Notes: generated by a model from the sequence alone, not told the origin. 64,000 bases of DNA from Hymenobacter latericoloratus (GCF_014199535.1 NZ_JACHNV010000007.1:62001-126000); one strand, 5' to 3'; positions 32,164 to 40,489 are shown, counted from the stretch's first letter. Numbers and translations are program-made.

Positions 32164-32982
32164 ATGGCAAACACTCCTTCTTCGCAGCGTCTTCAACACC
32201 AGGTGGCCCTTGTTACGGGCGGTAGCTCCGGCATCGGGGCGGGGGTAGCCAAGGCCATGGCGGCCGAAGGTGCCACGGTTGTGGTTAACTATGCCCACAG
32301 CGCCGAGGAAGCCAAGGCCGTGGTGGCCGACATTGAAAAAGCCGGCGGCAAGGCTGTGGCCGTGAAGGCCGACGTCAGCAAGGAAGATGAAGTGCTGGCC
32401 ATGTTCGCCCAGATTCGGGAGCAGTTCCAGACCCTGCACATCCTGGTAAACAACTCCGGCATTCAGCAGGATGCCACCTTCCTGGAAATGACCCTGGAGC
32501 AGTGGCAAAAGGTGATTGACGTGAACCTGACCGGGCAGTTTCTGTGCGCCCGCGAGGCCGCCCGCGAGTTTGTGCGCCGGGGCCCGCAGCCGGAAATATC
32601 CAGGGCCACGGGCAAAATCATCTGCATGAGCTCGGTGCACGAGGTGATTCCGTGGGCCGGCCACGTCAACTACGCCACCAGCAAGGGCGGCATTATGCAG
32701 CTGATGAAAAGCATGGCCCAGGAGCTGGCCCCGCACAAAATCCGGGTGAACAGCATCGGGCCCGGCGCCATCAAAACCCCCATCAACAACGAAGCCTGGG
32801 AAACCCCGGAAGCGGCCGAAAAACTGCTGACCCTAATTCCGTACGGCCGCATAGGCGAAACCGACGACATCGGGAAAGTAGCCGTGTGGCTGGCCTCGGA
32901 TGAGGCGGACTACGTAACCGGCACCACCATTTTCGCCGACGGTGGGATGACCCTGTATCCGGGCTTTGCGGATAATGGTTGA
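32164..32982 (+). CDS. SDR oxidoreductase, glucose 1-dehydrogenase-like
   Basis: 272 residues from ATG 32164. It is a classical SDR: TGGSSGIGAGVAK (about 18-30), NNSG at the usual NNAG position, catalytic Ser in CMSSVHEVIPW and YATSK (Tyr and Lys), then GPGAIKTPIN and the C-terminal FADGGMTLYPGF, which is the hallmark of glucose 1-dehydrogenase-type enzymes. NAD(P) dependence is inferred; the second strand ends NYAHSAEEAK, without a clear NADP Arg. It lies 115 bases before a large glycosidase, which makes a sugar substrate plausible. Confidence 0.9.
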   Translation: MANTPSSQRLQHQVALVTGGSSGIGAGVAKAMAAEGATVVVNYAHSAEEAKAVVADIEKAGGKAVAVKADVSKEDEVLAMFAQIREQFQTLHILVNNSGIQQDATFLEMTLEQWQKVIDVNLTGQFLCAREAAREFVRRGPQPEISRATGKIICMSSVHEVIPWAGHVNYATSKGGIMQLMKSMAQELAPHKIRVNSIGPGAIKTPINNEAWETPEAAEKLLTLIPYGRIGETDDIGKVAVWLASDEADYVTGTTIFADGGMTLYPGFADNG

Positions 32983-33048
32983 CTAGGGGCCTGGCTCCGG
33001 AGCAACCCGGAGCCTGATGCGTAATTCGGGTTAAATCAGCTACCTCTA

Positions 33049-33087
33049 CGGGCCCGCGGCGGATGAAACTACCTCACCGCGGGCCCG
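33049..33087. terminator. Hairpin between SDR and glycosidase genes
   Basis: CGGGCCCGCGG (33049-33059) and CCGCGGGCCCG (33077-33087), a perfect 11-bp stem ending 11 bases before the glycosidase ATG. A smaller hairpin (GGCTCCGG/CCGGAGCC) lies at about 32993-33014. It could end SDR transcription or mask glycosidase translation. Confidence 0.55.
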
Positions 33088-33097
33088 CTACCCCCTT

Positions 33098-35743
33098 ATG
33101 ACTCAGGAACAACAACGGCAGCAGCAGGCGCAGGAGGGTGAGGCGGCCTGGTACCGCTTTGGGCCCTACGTATCGGAGCGGCAGTGGGGTACCGTGCGCG
33201 AAGATTACTCGGCCGAAGGCAATGCCTGGACGTACCTCACCCACGACATGGCCCGCAGCAAGGCCTACCGCTGGGGCGAAGACGCCATTGGCGGCGTCTC
33301 GGACAACCAGCAGCTGCTGTGCCTGGCGCCGGCATTCTGGAACGGGCACGACCCCATACTCAAGGAGCGGCTGTTTGGGCTGAGTGGGCCGGAGGGCAAC
33401 CACGGCGAGGACGTGAAGGAGCTGTACTACTACCTCGACAGCACCCCCACGCACTCCTATATGCGCATGCTGTACAAGTATCCGCAGCACGCCTACCCCT
33501 ACGCGTGGCTGGTGCAGGAAAATGCCCGCCGCAGCCGCCTCAAGCCCGAGTTTGAGCTGCTGGATACCTGCATCTTCCACGAAAACCGCTACTTCGACAT
33601 CTTTCTGGAGTACGCTAAGGCCGGCCCCGACGACCTGCTGTTGCAGATAACGGTGCACAACCGGGGCCTCCAGGCCGCGCCGCTGCATGTGCTACCCCAC
33701 CTGTGGTTTCGTAACACCTGGGCCTGGGGCTACGATGACTACAAGCCTCAGCTCAAAGGCACCGACGCCGGCCATATTCAGGTGGAGCACCAGAAACTGC
33801 CGGCCCTGCAGCTGTACTGCGACCAGGTGGAGGGCCACGGTCCGGACTTGCTTTTCTGCGACAACGAAACCAATACTCAGCGCCTCTACGGTACCCCCAA
33901 CGCCAGCGCCTACTGCAAAGACGGCATCAACGACTACCTCCTGCACGGCAGCCAAACCGCCGTGAACCCCAGCCAGGAAGGCACCCGCGCCGCCGCCCAC
34001 TACCAGCTGACCATACCGGCCCAGCAGAGCCGGGTGGTGCGGCTGCGGCTGGCCGCCCCCGGTTTGGCCGCTCCCTTCGCTGATTTTGCTACCCTGCTGC
34101 AGCAGCGCCAGGCCGAGGCCGATGAGTTCTACGAGCAGCTGCAAACCGGCCTGACCAACCCCGACGCCCGCAACGTACAGCGCCAGGCGCTGGCCGGCAT
34201 GCTCTGGAGCAAGCAGTTCTATTACTACGATGTGGCGGAGTGGCTACAGGGTGACCCCGCTTTGCCGCGCCCGCCGGCCGAACGGCTGCGCAACCGCAAC
34301 CACGCCTGGGGCCACCTCAACAACGCCGACATCATTTCCATGCCCGACAAGTGGGAGTACCCCTGGTACGCGGCCTGGGACCTAGCCTTCCACTGCCTGC
34401 CGCTGGCCATGGTCGATGCCGAGTTTGCCAAGAAGCAGCTGCAGCTGCTTTGCCAAGACTGGTATATGCACCCCAACGGCCAGCTGCCGGCCTACGAGTG
34501 GAACTTCTCCGACGTGAACCCGCCCGTGCACGCCTGGGCCACCTGGCGCGTGTACAAAATGGACAAAAAGCAGCGCGGCGGCCAGGGCGACACCGCGTTT
34601 CTGGAAAGCGTGTTCCACCGCCTGCTGCTCAACTTCACTTGGTGGGTAAACCGCAAGGACCGTAACAACCGCAATGTGTTCGAGGGCGGCTTTCTGGGCC
34701 TGGATAACATTGGGGTGTTTGACAGGAGTGCCCCGCTGCCCGATGGCGCCTACATTGAGCAGGCCGATGGCACGGCCTGGATGGCCATGTTTGCCCTGAA
34801 TATGATGCGCATGGCCCTGGAGCTGGCCCGCCACAACCCCGTGTACCAGGATATGGCCAGCAAGTTCTTCGAGCACTTCCTCTACATTGCCCACGCCATG
34901 ACCAACCTGGCCGATGAGCAGATTGATATGTGGGACGAGGAAGACGGCTTCTACTACGATATGCTGCACACCCCGGAGCACGGTCGCCTACCCTTGCGCG
35001 TGCGGTCTATGGTGGGCCTGATTCCGCTGTTTGCCGTGGAGGTGCTGGATGAGGACACTCTCCAGCTGATGCCCCGCTTCGTGTACCGCCTGAACTGGTT
35101 TCTGGACCACCGGCCTCAGCTCGCGGCCCTCGTGTCGCGGTGGCAGGAGCCCGGCAAGGGCCAGAGTCACCTGCTTTCCTTGCTGCGCGGGCACCGCATG
35201 AAGAAGCTGCTCCGCCGCGCCCTGGATGAGGCCGAATTTCTGTCGGAATACGGGGTGCGGGCCCTTTCGCGCTACCACCTGCAGCATCCGTTTGTGTTTG
35301 AGCGCGAAGGCCACGACGCAGCCGTGGTCGATTACCAGCCCGGCGAATCGACTACCTCCCTGTTCGGCGGGAACAGCAACTGGCGTGGCCCCCTCTGGAT
35401 GCCCATGAACTTCCTGCTCGTGGAGTCATTGCAGCGCTTCTACCATTACTACGGCCCCGATTTCAAGGTGGAATACCCTACCGGCTCGGGCCACTACAGC
35501 ACGCTGCTGGAAATTTCGCAGGCCCTGACGGAGCGCCTCACCCGGCTGTTTCTGCGCGACGCCAATGGCCGACGGCCCTGCTTCGGCCCCAGCCAGCAGC
35601 TGCAGCAGGACCCGCACTTCCGGGACTACCTGCTTTTTCACGAGTACTTCCACGGCGACACGGGGCAGGGCCTCGGGGCCAGTCACCAAACCGGCTGGAC
35701 CGGCCTGATTGCCAAGCTGCTCCAGCCCCGTCCCAATGGCTGA
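33098..35743 (+). CDS. Large glycoside hydrolase, MGH1/GH63-like
   Basis: 881 residues from ATG 33098, no signal peptide. The C-terminal (alpha/alpha)6 barrel is visible from about residue 380: NADIISMPDKWEYPWYAAWDLAFHCLPLAMVD and PAYEWNFSDVNPPVHAWA, with acidic residues typical of the mannosylglycerate/GH63 clan, and WRGPLWMPMNFLLVESLQRF, HEYFHGDTGQGLGASHQTGWTGLI near the end. These inverting enzymes remove glucose or related sugars from alpha-linked oligosaccharides; the natural substrate here is unknown. The cytoplasmic location and the neighbouring glucose dehydrogenase-like SDR suggest use or recycling of an internal sugar. Confidence 0.88.
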   Translation: MTQEQQRQQQAQEGEAAWYRFGPYVSERQWGTVREDYSAEGNAWTYLTHDMARSKAYRWGEDAIGGVSDNQQLLCLAPAFWNGHDPILKERLFGLSGPEGNHGEDVKELYYYLDSTPTHSYMRMLYKYPQHAYPYAWLVQENARRSRLKPEFELLDTCIFHENRYFDIFLEYAKAGPDDLLLQITVHNRGLQAAPLHVLPHLWFRNTWAWGYDDYKPQLKGTDAGHIQVEHQKLPALQLYCDQVEGHGPDLLFCDNETNTQRLYGTPNASAYCKDGINDYLLHGSQTAVNPSQEGTRAAAHYQLTIPAQQSRVVRLRLAAPGLAAPFADFATLLQQRQAEADEFYEQLQTGLTNPDARNVQRQALAGMLWSKQFYYYDVAEWLQGDPALPRPPAERLRNRNHAWGHLNNADIISMPDKWEYPWYAAWDLAFHCLPLAMVDAEFAKKQLQLLCQDWYMHPNGQLPAYEWNFSDVNPPVHAWATWRVYKMDKKQRGGQGDTAFLESVFHRLLLNFTWWVNRKDRNNRNVFEGGFLGLDNIGVFDRSAPLPDGAYIEQADGTAWMAMFALNMMRMALELARHNPVYQDMASKFFEHFLYIAHAMTNLADEQIDMWDEEDGFYYDMLHTPEHGRLPLRVRSMVGLIPLFAVEVLDEDTLQLMPRFVYRLNWFLDHRPQLAALVSRWQEPGKGQSHLLSLLRGHRMKKLLRRALDEAEFLSEYGVRALSRYHLQHPFVFEREGHDAAVVDYQPGESTTSLFGGNSNWRGPLWMPMNFLLVESLQRFYHYYGPDFKVEYPTGSGHYSTLLEISQALTERLTRLFLRDANGRRPCFGPSQQLQQDPHFRDYLLFHEYFHGDTGQGLGASHQTGWTGLIAKLLQPRPNG

Positions 35744-35997
35744 AAGCCGTTCGTGAGTTCTGCCTGATAGGCGTACCGAAGCAGTGCGCCCTACCATTGT
35801 GGTGGTCGTTGCCATGGGGCGTGGGGCTTGGCCCCAGGCCCGGGGAGAGAGGTAGTTCTTGCCTGCCGTTTCTGCCTGCCTCCGGCACCCTGCGGCTTTT
35901 CTACCCCCACCTCGGGATTGAAGGCCTGGGAACTCCCGGGGCGAGTCTGCCAAAAAATGTTTATACTCCCTCTCTTAAACCCTGCTTTGTTCTTTTT

Positions 35998-36019
35998 CGG
36001 AGCCTTTTTGCGGGCTCCG
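35998..36019 (+). promoter_or_regulatory. Hairpin just before the RecE-like gene
   Basis: CGGAGCC (35998-36004) and GGCTCCG (36013-36019) with a T-rich loop, 13 bases before a GTG start. The rest of 35744-35997 shows no gene or promoter consensus. Confidence 0.4.
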
Positions 36020-36032
36020 CTGTTCCTTCTGC

Positions 36033-36749
36033 GTGACTGATTCCACTACTACCCTGCCCGCCCGCCCCGATCTGCTGCGCATCCCCTACGATGACTACCG
36101 CGCCCTGCCGGCCATTGCCAACTCCGACCTCTCGCGCCTGCGCGACGCGCTTAACGGCCGCGCCCCCCGCCCCCATACCAGCGTAGGCGGGGCCCTGGGC
36201 CTGGGCACGGCCTTCCATACGGCCCTGCTGGAGCCGAATCTGTATGAGCCCGGGCAGCCCGGCATCAACGACACCCTGATCTGGTGGATGGTGGACGGCG
36301 TGAAGCTGCACCCCGAGGTAAACGCCCTGCTGGAGGCCGGTATTCCCGAGCCCAGCTGTATTTTCACGGAGCCCGTTACGGACACGCTCTGCAAGCTGCG
36401 CGCCGATCTGGTGGTAAACCAGCCCGGGCAGCCCTACACCATCGTGGATTTCAAAACCACCATGGCCCGCGACCATAACCACTTTGTGGAGCAGTGCACC
36501 CAGTACGACTACGACCGGCAGGCCGCCTTCTACGCCGACGCGCTGCACGCCGACCGTTTCCTGCTGATTGGGGTGCAGAAGGTGGAGCCCTTCAAAGTGT
36601 TCGTGTACGAGGTGCCGCCCCTGCTACGCAACGAAGGGCGCGCCAAGTACCTGCGCCTGCTGAAGCTGCTGCAGCCCGAAACGCCGGTACCGCTGTCGGT
36701 AGTGCAGGCCGTGCGCGAAGTGCGCGACGCCCTGAACGGGGTGGACTAA
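36033..36749 (+). CDS. PD-(D/E)XK nuclease-like protein, phage RecE exonuclease type
   Basis: 238 residues from GTG 36033. The conserved elements of the phage exodeoxyribonuclease VIII-like family are seen in order: LSRLRDAL, GTAFHTALLEP with a conserved His (about 62), KLRADLVVN (the first Asp), YTIVDFKTT (the D-x-K core, about 134-142) and YDRQAAFYADAL (the QxxxY helix, about 163-174). Such enzymes degrade one DNA strand for annealing-type recombination and normally sit beside a recombinase in prophages. No recombinase or phage gene is seen here, so it may be a stranded phage gene or a host-adopted nuclease. Confidence 0.8.
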   Translation: MTDSTTTLPARPDLLRIPYDDYRALPAIANSDLSRLRDALNGRAPRPHTSVGGALGLGTAFHTALLEPNLYEPGQPGINDTLIWWMVDGVKLHPEVNALLEAGIPEPSCIFTEPVTDTLCKLRADLVVNQPGQPYTIVDFKTTMARDHNHFVEQCTQYDYDRQAAFYADALHADRFLLIGVQKVEPFKVFVYEVPPLLRNEGRAKYLRLLKLLQPETPVPLSVVQAVREVRDALNGVD

Positions 36750-36982
36750 AGCCGGACCCGGCGCTTCGCGGCGGGTTTCCGTCTCTCTCATTGCTGAACT
36801 CAGTGGAGGGGGGGCGCGTACTGTCTTGGCGGCGGCTGCGCTTGATTAGCCGCTACCCACCCGGTTCAGCCGGGGGCCAGACGCCTGCTACAGCGGTAGC
36901 CGGAACTCCTGACAGGAAACGACCAGAAAACCACCTGATAAATTAATTAGCGGATTAAGTAGGATAAATACTTAACGTCGGT

Positions 36983-37018
36983 TATACTTGTAGTATATCT
37001 GACGAAAAACTGACTTTG
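36983..37018 (+). promoter_or_regulatory. Candidate promoter of the asn leader and asnA
   Basis: Two overlapping candidates: TATACTTG at 36983-36990 as a -7 element (transcript start near 36996, leaving about 26 bases before the leader ATG), or TTG 36988-36990 with TGacTTTG at 37011-37018 at 20-base spacing (start at about 37024, a leaderless message). Confidence 0.5.
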
Positions 37019-37021
37019 CAA

Positions 37022-37111
37022 ATGCGTCATTTCCGCAATAATCTCCAGAATAATAACTCGAATAATACTCTTATTCGAGACTGGAAGGCTATTGCTCCTT
37101 TGGAAAAATGA
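37022..37111 (+). CDS. Asparagine-rich leader peptide of asnA
   Basis: A 29-codon frame, ATG 37022 to TGA 37109-37111. It begins MRHFRNNLQNNNSNN: Asn at residues 6, 7, 10, 11, 12, 14 and 15, seven of ten consecutive codons. It is followed 24 bases after the stop codon by an intrinsic terminator and then by asnA, which encodes an asparagine synthetase. Leader peptides rich in the end-product amino acid act as ribosome-stalling sensors of tRNA charging in the trp, his, thr and ilv attenuators. The peptide itself need have no function. It is much shorter than usual gene-calling limits. The Bacteroidota translation-start context (A-rich, no Shine-Dalgarno) fits. Confidence 0.85.
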   Translation: MRHFRNNLQNNNSNNTLIRDWKAIAPLEK

Positions 37112-37167
37112 ATAATCAGTAACTGATTTTCTTTCAAAGCCTTCCGCTGCCACGGAAGGCTTTTTTT
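37057..37167 (+). promoter_or_regulatory. Transcription attenuator upstream of asnA
   Basis: Three pairings are visible. (1) CTCGAATAA (37057-37065) with TTATTCGAG (37071-37079), loop TACTC, overlapping the last Asn codons; it could act as a pause hairpin. (2) Antiterminator: GGAAGGCT (37083-37090) with AGCCTTCC (37138-37145), extended inside by CTTTGgAAA (37098-37106) against TTTCAAAG (37132-37139) and a small hairpin AATCAG/CTGATT (37114-37128). (3) The terminator at 37136-37167. Pairings 2 and 3 share 37138-37145 and exclude each other. A ribosome stalled at Asn codons would leave 37083-37090 free and allow readthrough; one that reaches the stop codon would crowd it and allow termination. 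The mechanism is inferred from classical attenuators. Confidence 0.82.
37136..37167 (+). terminator. Intrinsic terminator of the asnA attenuator
   Basis: AAAGCCTTCCG (37136-37146), loop CTGCCA, CGGAAGGCTTT (37153-37163), then an unbroken run of T to 37167. It lies about 165 bases before the asnA ATG on the same strand and ends no full-size gene. Between it and asnA is another dyad, GAATTCC (37241-37247) with GGAATTC (37273-37279). Confidence 0.88.
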
Positions 37168-37331
37168 GTGCCTGCAGTCCGATTCTGTTCCCCAGAGCGG
37201 CCAGAGTGAAACCGGGTATCCTGCGCACAACTAATTTCCGGAATTCCAAAAAAAACTCCCCGCCGGGAGAGGGGAATTCGTGTGCCTTTTCAAAACAAAA
37301 ATCATTTCCCAAACACCTAAACGCACTTCTC

Positions 37332-38339
37332 ATGACCGCGCAGGAATTATTGAAAACGGAGGAAGCCATCAGCTTCGTAAAAGAAACCTTTGCCAAAGAA
37401 CTCAGCACCCGGCTGCAGCTCAGCAAAGTGTCGGCGCCGATTGCCGTTCTGGACGGTACCGGTATCAACGATGACCTGAACGGCATTGAGCGCCCGGTGG
37501 GCTTCCCCATTAAGGCCCTGGATGAGCGCCGCGCGGTGGTGGTGCACTCCCTGGCCAAATGGAAGCGGGTGCGCCTGCAGGAGCTGGGCATTGAGGCCGG
37601 CCGCGGGCTGCTAACCGACATGCGCGCCCTGCGCCCCGACGAGGACTACTCGCCCATTCATTCTATTTACGTGGACCAGTGGGACTGGGAAAAGCACATT
37701 ACCCCCGAGCAGCGCACCCCGGCGTTTCTGAAAGCCACCGTGGAGCGCATTTACGAAGCGCTGAAAACCACTGAGGCCCGCGTTAGCGCCGAGTACCCGG
37801 AAATCACCCCGATGCTGCCCGGAAAAATTACCTTCCTGCACACCGAAGATTTGCTGCAGCAGTACCCGGCCCTGACGCCCAAGGAGCGGGAGCATGCGGC
37901 CGTAAAGCAGTACGGCGCCGTATTCCTGATGGGCATCGGCCACGAGCTCAGCCACGGCGAGCCCCACGACGGCCGTGCCCCCGACTACGACGACTGGAGC
38001 ACGGAAACGGAGGGCGGCTACCGCGGCCTCAACGGCGACATTCTGCTCTGGCACCCGGTGCTGGAAACCTCCTTCGAAGTATCGTCGATGGGTATCCGGG
38101 TGGATAAGCAGGCGCTGGTGCGCCAGCTGGCCCTGCGCGGCTGCCAAGACCGGCAGGCGCTGTCGTTCCACTCGCGTCTGCTTCAGGATGAGCTTCCCCA
38201 GAGCATTGGTGGCGGCATTGGGCAAAGCCGGGTGTGTATGTTTATGCTGCGCAAAGCGCACATCGGGCAGGTGCAGGTGAGCATTTGGCCGGAAGCCGTG
38301 CGGGCCGAGCTGGCGGGCACGGGCGTGGGCCTGCTGTAA
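37332..38339 (+). CDS. asnA: Aspartate-ammonia ligase (asparagine synthetase A)
   Basis: 335 residues from ATG 37332 (MTAQELLKTEEAISFVKETF); E. coli AsnA has 330. Class II tRNA-synthetase-like fold: SAPIAVLDGTGINDDLNGIERPVGF (about 39-63), VVVHSLAKWKR, DEDYSPIHSIYVDQWDWEKHI (about 101-121), KQYGAVFLMGIGHEL, and the C-terminal GGGIGQSRVCMFMLRKAHIG of the motif 3 type. It makes asparagine from aspartate, ammonia and ATP via an aspartyl-AMP intermediate. The frame extends upstream to 37206, but ATG 37332 matches the family start. The leader at 37022-37111 and its attenuator probably tie its expression to the charging of tRNA-Asn. Confidence 0.97.
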   Translation: MTAQELLKTEEAISFVKETFAKELSTRLQLSKVSAPIAVLDGTGINDDLNGIERPVGFPIKALDERRAVVVHSLAKWKRVRLQELGIEAGRGLLTDMRALRPDEDYSPIHSIYVDQWDWEKHITPEQRTPAFLKATVERIYEALKTTEARVSAEYPEITPMLPGKITFLHTEDLLQQYPALTPKEREHAAVKQYGAVFLMGIGHELSHGEPHDGRAPDYDDWSTETEGGYRGLNGDILLWHPVLETSFEVSSMGIRVDKQALVRQLALRGCQDRQALSFHSRLLQDELPQSIGGGIGQSRVCMFMLRKAHIGQVQVSIWPEAVRAELAGTGVGLL

Positions 38340-38449
38340 GCCAGGGCCTACCACACGTTGCCTGCTAGGGCAACCCAGGCGGGGAAGCAGGTTTGGCGGC
38401 CGTAGCTTCTCCGCCTGCTTGTGGTGGTGGAATGACGGGCGGCTTCCAG

Positions 38450-38505
38450 CCGCTCTGGTCAGCGCAGCAACTGCCGGGCCGCCGCCGCTCCGCTGACCAG
38501 AGCGG
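38450..38505. terminator. Hairpin enclosing the 3-prime end of the amine oxidase gene
   Basis: CCGCTCTGGTCAGCG (38450-38464) and CGCTGACCAGAGCGG (38491-38505), a perfect 15-bp dyad. The stop codon lies in the left arm, and the last nine or so codons form the loop and right arm. Confidence 0.65.
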
Positions 38506-39757
38506 CCTCCACCGTGCCAATGTACGGGCCATGATACACGCCTTCCCCTGCAAAAAACAACGTGTCGGCCACGGGAGTAGCCAGGGTGGCGCGGTGAGCC
38601 GCCGCGTGCAGGGCCGAGTAGGAGTAGGCTCCGCGCGCCAGCGGATCGGCGGCCCAGTTCACGACGCGGTGGGCCCGCAGGTGCTCCCGCAGGAAAGCCG
38701 GGGTAGTGCCCAGCAGGTAGGCCACGGAGTCCAGCGCTTCGGCCAGCAGCTCCGCGTCGGGGGTGTGGCGGCGCCGGTGGGCCGCCGGACCGGCCAGCCA
38801 GCCCGTCAGGACCGGGCGCGGGTCCGGGAGCTGGGTCCACCAGGTCGGAATCGGGGCATCGGAGAAAAGGAAGTCGAGGTTGGGCAGGGGCTGCGCCAGC
38901 AGCGGAGCCGCCTGCTGCCAGAGGGGCGCATCAAACTCCAGCAGCACCTTAATAACGGGACCAAACCCCAGGGCCTGCGCGGCCGCCCGGTGCTGGGGTA
39001 GCTCGGGCTTCAGGTGCAGGTAGCCCTCCTGCCCGGGCTGGGCCTGCAGCACGCCCAGGGGCACGGTAAGCAGCACTTGGCGGGCCTGCACCAGCTTTCC
39101 ATCGGCGCAGCGCGCACGTACCTGGCCCGGCTGCCAATGAATTTCGGTTACTACAGTGTTCAGCTGAATGACCGCCCCGGCGGCTTGCGCCTGCTGGCCC
39201 AGCCACGCTACCAGACGACCGTAGCCCCCCTCCGGCCGGGGCGAGTCTTCGGCCCCGGTGCCGCTCCACTCTTCGCGCAGGGCAAAGGTGCTGGCCCGGC
39301 TGGCATCGGCCGCGTCGTAGCCTTCGGCAAAGCGCCGTACCTGCTCGCGCAGGGTGCGGTGCTCCTGCCCGGGAAAGTAGCGGACCAGAAAGGAGTTCAG
39401 GTCCACGTCGTGCGGAAGCTCGCGGAGTTTTTCCAGCAGCAGGGGCATGTCGTCGAAGAAGGACGCGGTGGGCCGGGCGCGGCCCGCTTCCACCGCGTAG
39501 GTGGTGCCGGCTGTATCGTGGCAGGCCATACCGGCCTCCGCGAGCAGCTGGCGCGTGAGCGGTACGTCGCCGTGCAGAAACTCAGCCCCACCTTCGGCCG
39601 GCTGCGCAAAGCCACCCTCCCGGGATGTATCAATGCGTCCGCCCAGGCGGTTACGGCCTTCCAGTAGCAGCACCCGACGCCCGGCGCGGGCCAGGGTGCG
39701 GGCCGCCAGTAAGCCGGCCGCGCCACCCCCAATAAGCAGGATATCAGGTTCAGGCAT
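38459..39757 (-). CDS. Flavin amine oxidase family protein
   Basis: 432 residues from ATG 39757; the frame upstream to 39844 is not protein-like. The FAD-binding Rossmann motif DILLIGGGAAGLLAARTLARAGRRVLLLEGRNRLGGRI (residues 5-42) is followed by the GG-rich amine-oxidase signature, AEFLHG, and the C-terminal FAD motif DTLFFAGEGVYHGPYIGTVEAALVSGAAAA. Members oxidise monoamines, polyamines or other CH-NH groups with oxygen. No signal peptide is seen, so it is probably cytoplasmic; substrate unknown. Confidence 0.9.
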   Translation of the reverse strand: MPEPDILLIGGGAAGLLAARTLARAGRRVLLLEGRNRLGGRIDTSREGGFAQPAEGGAEFLHGDVPLTRQLLAEAGMACHDTAGTTYAVEAGRARPTASFFDDMPLLLEKLRELPHDVDLNSFLVRYFPGQEHRTLREQVRRFAEGYDAADASRASTFALREEWSGTGAEDSPRPEGGYGRLVAWLGQQAQAAGAVIQLNTVVTEIHWQPGQVRARCADGKLVQARQVLLTVPLGVLQAQPGQEGYLHLKPELPQHRAAAQALGFGPVIKVLLEFDAPLWQQAAPLLAQPLPNLDFLFSDAPIPTWWTQLPDPRPVLTGWLAGPAAHRRRHTPDAELLAEALDSVAYLLGTTPAFLREHLRAHRVVNWAADPLARGAYSYSALHAAAHRATLATPVADTLFFAGEGVYHGPYIGTVEAALVSGAAAARQLLR

Positions 39758-39922
39758 GGAGTATAAAGCAGACCACAACGGCAGGCCGCGCGCTCTTGGG
39801 TACGTAACGCAGGCGCTTCGCGTTGGTGCTGCCTCCCGCTGCACCCCGGGCCGGCCGGGGGGGCCGCAGAAGCGTTACCGGGCGGGCAGGGGGTAGCAGG
39901 CCCGCCCGCTGGGAAGCTGCTT

Positions 39923-40228
39923 TTAGAGGTTGATCCAGCTGGTGCGGACGGGCATGGCTACCGGGTGAGACTGCACCATGGCCGTAGCGCCCAGGGGCGC
40001 GCCGGCCGCATTGTGGTAGCGAACCACGTACTGCGGGGCCGCGCCGGGCGGCAGAACAGCCATGTCGAGAAAGGGGCTGCGCGCGTTGCAGGCCACGCAC
40101 TGCCAGTCTTCCTGCTGGCAGCGGCGGTACACGAAGGCAAAGCAGCCCGCCTTCGTGGTAAACTCCAGGCGGCGGCCGGCCGGCACCAGATGAAGCTGCA
40201 GATCAGGTAGAGGGGTAGGAATAGGCAT
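39923..40228 (-). CDS. Small protein of an unrecognised family, paralogue 1
   Basis: 101 residues from ATG 40228 (a TTG three codons upstream is possible). It shares an alignable core with the protein at 55113-55451: DLQLHLVPAG-RRLEF, FVYRR, W-CVA-NA-SPFLD and EYVVRYHNAAG-like VVRYHNAAGAPLG. Predicted beta-rich, like a single fibronectin-type sandwich, but this is only an impression. No signal peptide. An element about 73-145 bases upstream is also conserved in front of the paralogue. Confidence 0.72.
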   Translation of the reverse strand: MPIPTPLPDLQLHLVPAGRRLEFTTKAGCFAFVYRRCQQEDWQCVACNARSPFLDMAVLPPGAAPQYVVRYHNAAGAPLGATAMVQSHPVAMPVRTSWINL

Positions 40229-40299
40229 ACGGGGCAAGGAGGGCGAATGGATGGGGCAGGTGCCCGAAGCTGATAGGTGCCTAAACGGGCTACCCAGGC

Positions 40300-40372
40300 C
40301 TTTAGCTCCCGGGTTTATACGGATTTCGCCCCCGCGAAAACCCCGATTTTTACGCTCCGTATGCTGCCGCCC
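40300..40372 (-). promoter_or_regulatory. Conserved upstream element of paralogue 1
   Basis: TTTAGCTCCCGGGTTTATAC, then GGATTTCGCCCCCGCGAAAACCC-like bases and TTTTTACG...GCCGCC. The same order of blocks occurs at 55516-55574 ahead of the paralogue. The middle carries a dyad (TTTCGC/GCGAAA), and a dyad is also present at the other site with a different sequence. Confidence 0.55.
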
Positions 40373-40489
40373 CCCGCAGCTGAACCAGAACGTACATAAT
40401 CGGGGGATTCGCTAACTGCCTTGCCGTGAGCTCGTAAAATGGCACCGAGCGAAACCTTATTGCCCACTTCACTTCTGCCCCCCCCCACT

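Noticed and set aside
37022..37331. T-box riboswitch upstream of asnA
   Set aside because: No T-box consensus (AGGGTGGNACCGCG-like) or long stem I is present, whereas a translated Asn-rich frame and competing hairpins are. T-box is also mainly a Firmicutes element.
36947..37621. A 224-codon minus-strand frame across the asnA leader and start
   Set aside because: It runs through the terminator and the asnA start with Ser/Arg-rich sequence and no recognised domain. The plus-strand leader, terminator and asnA explain the region better.
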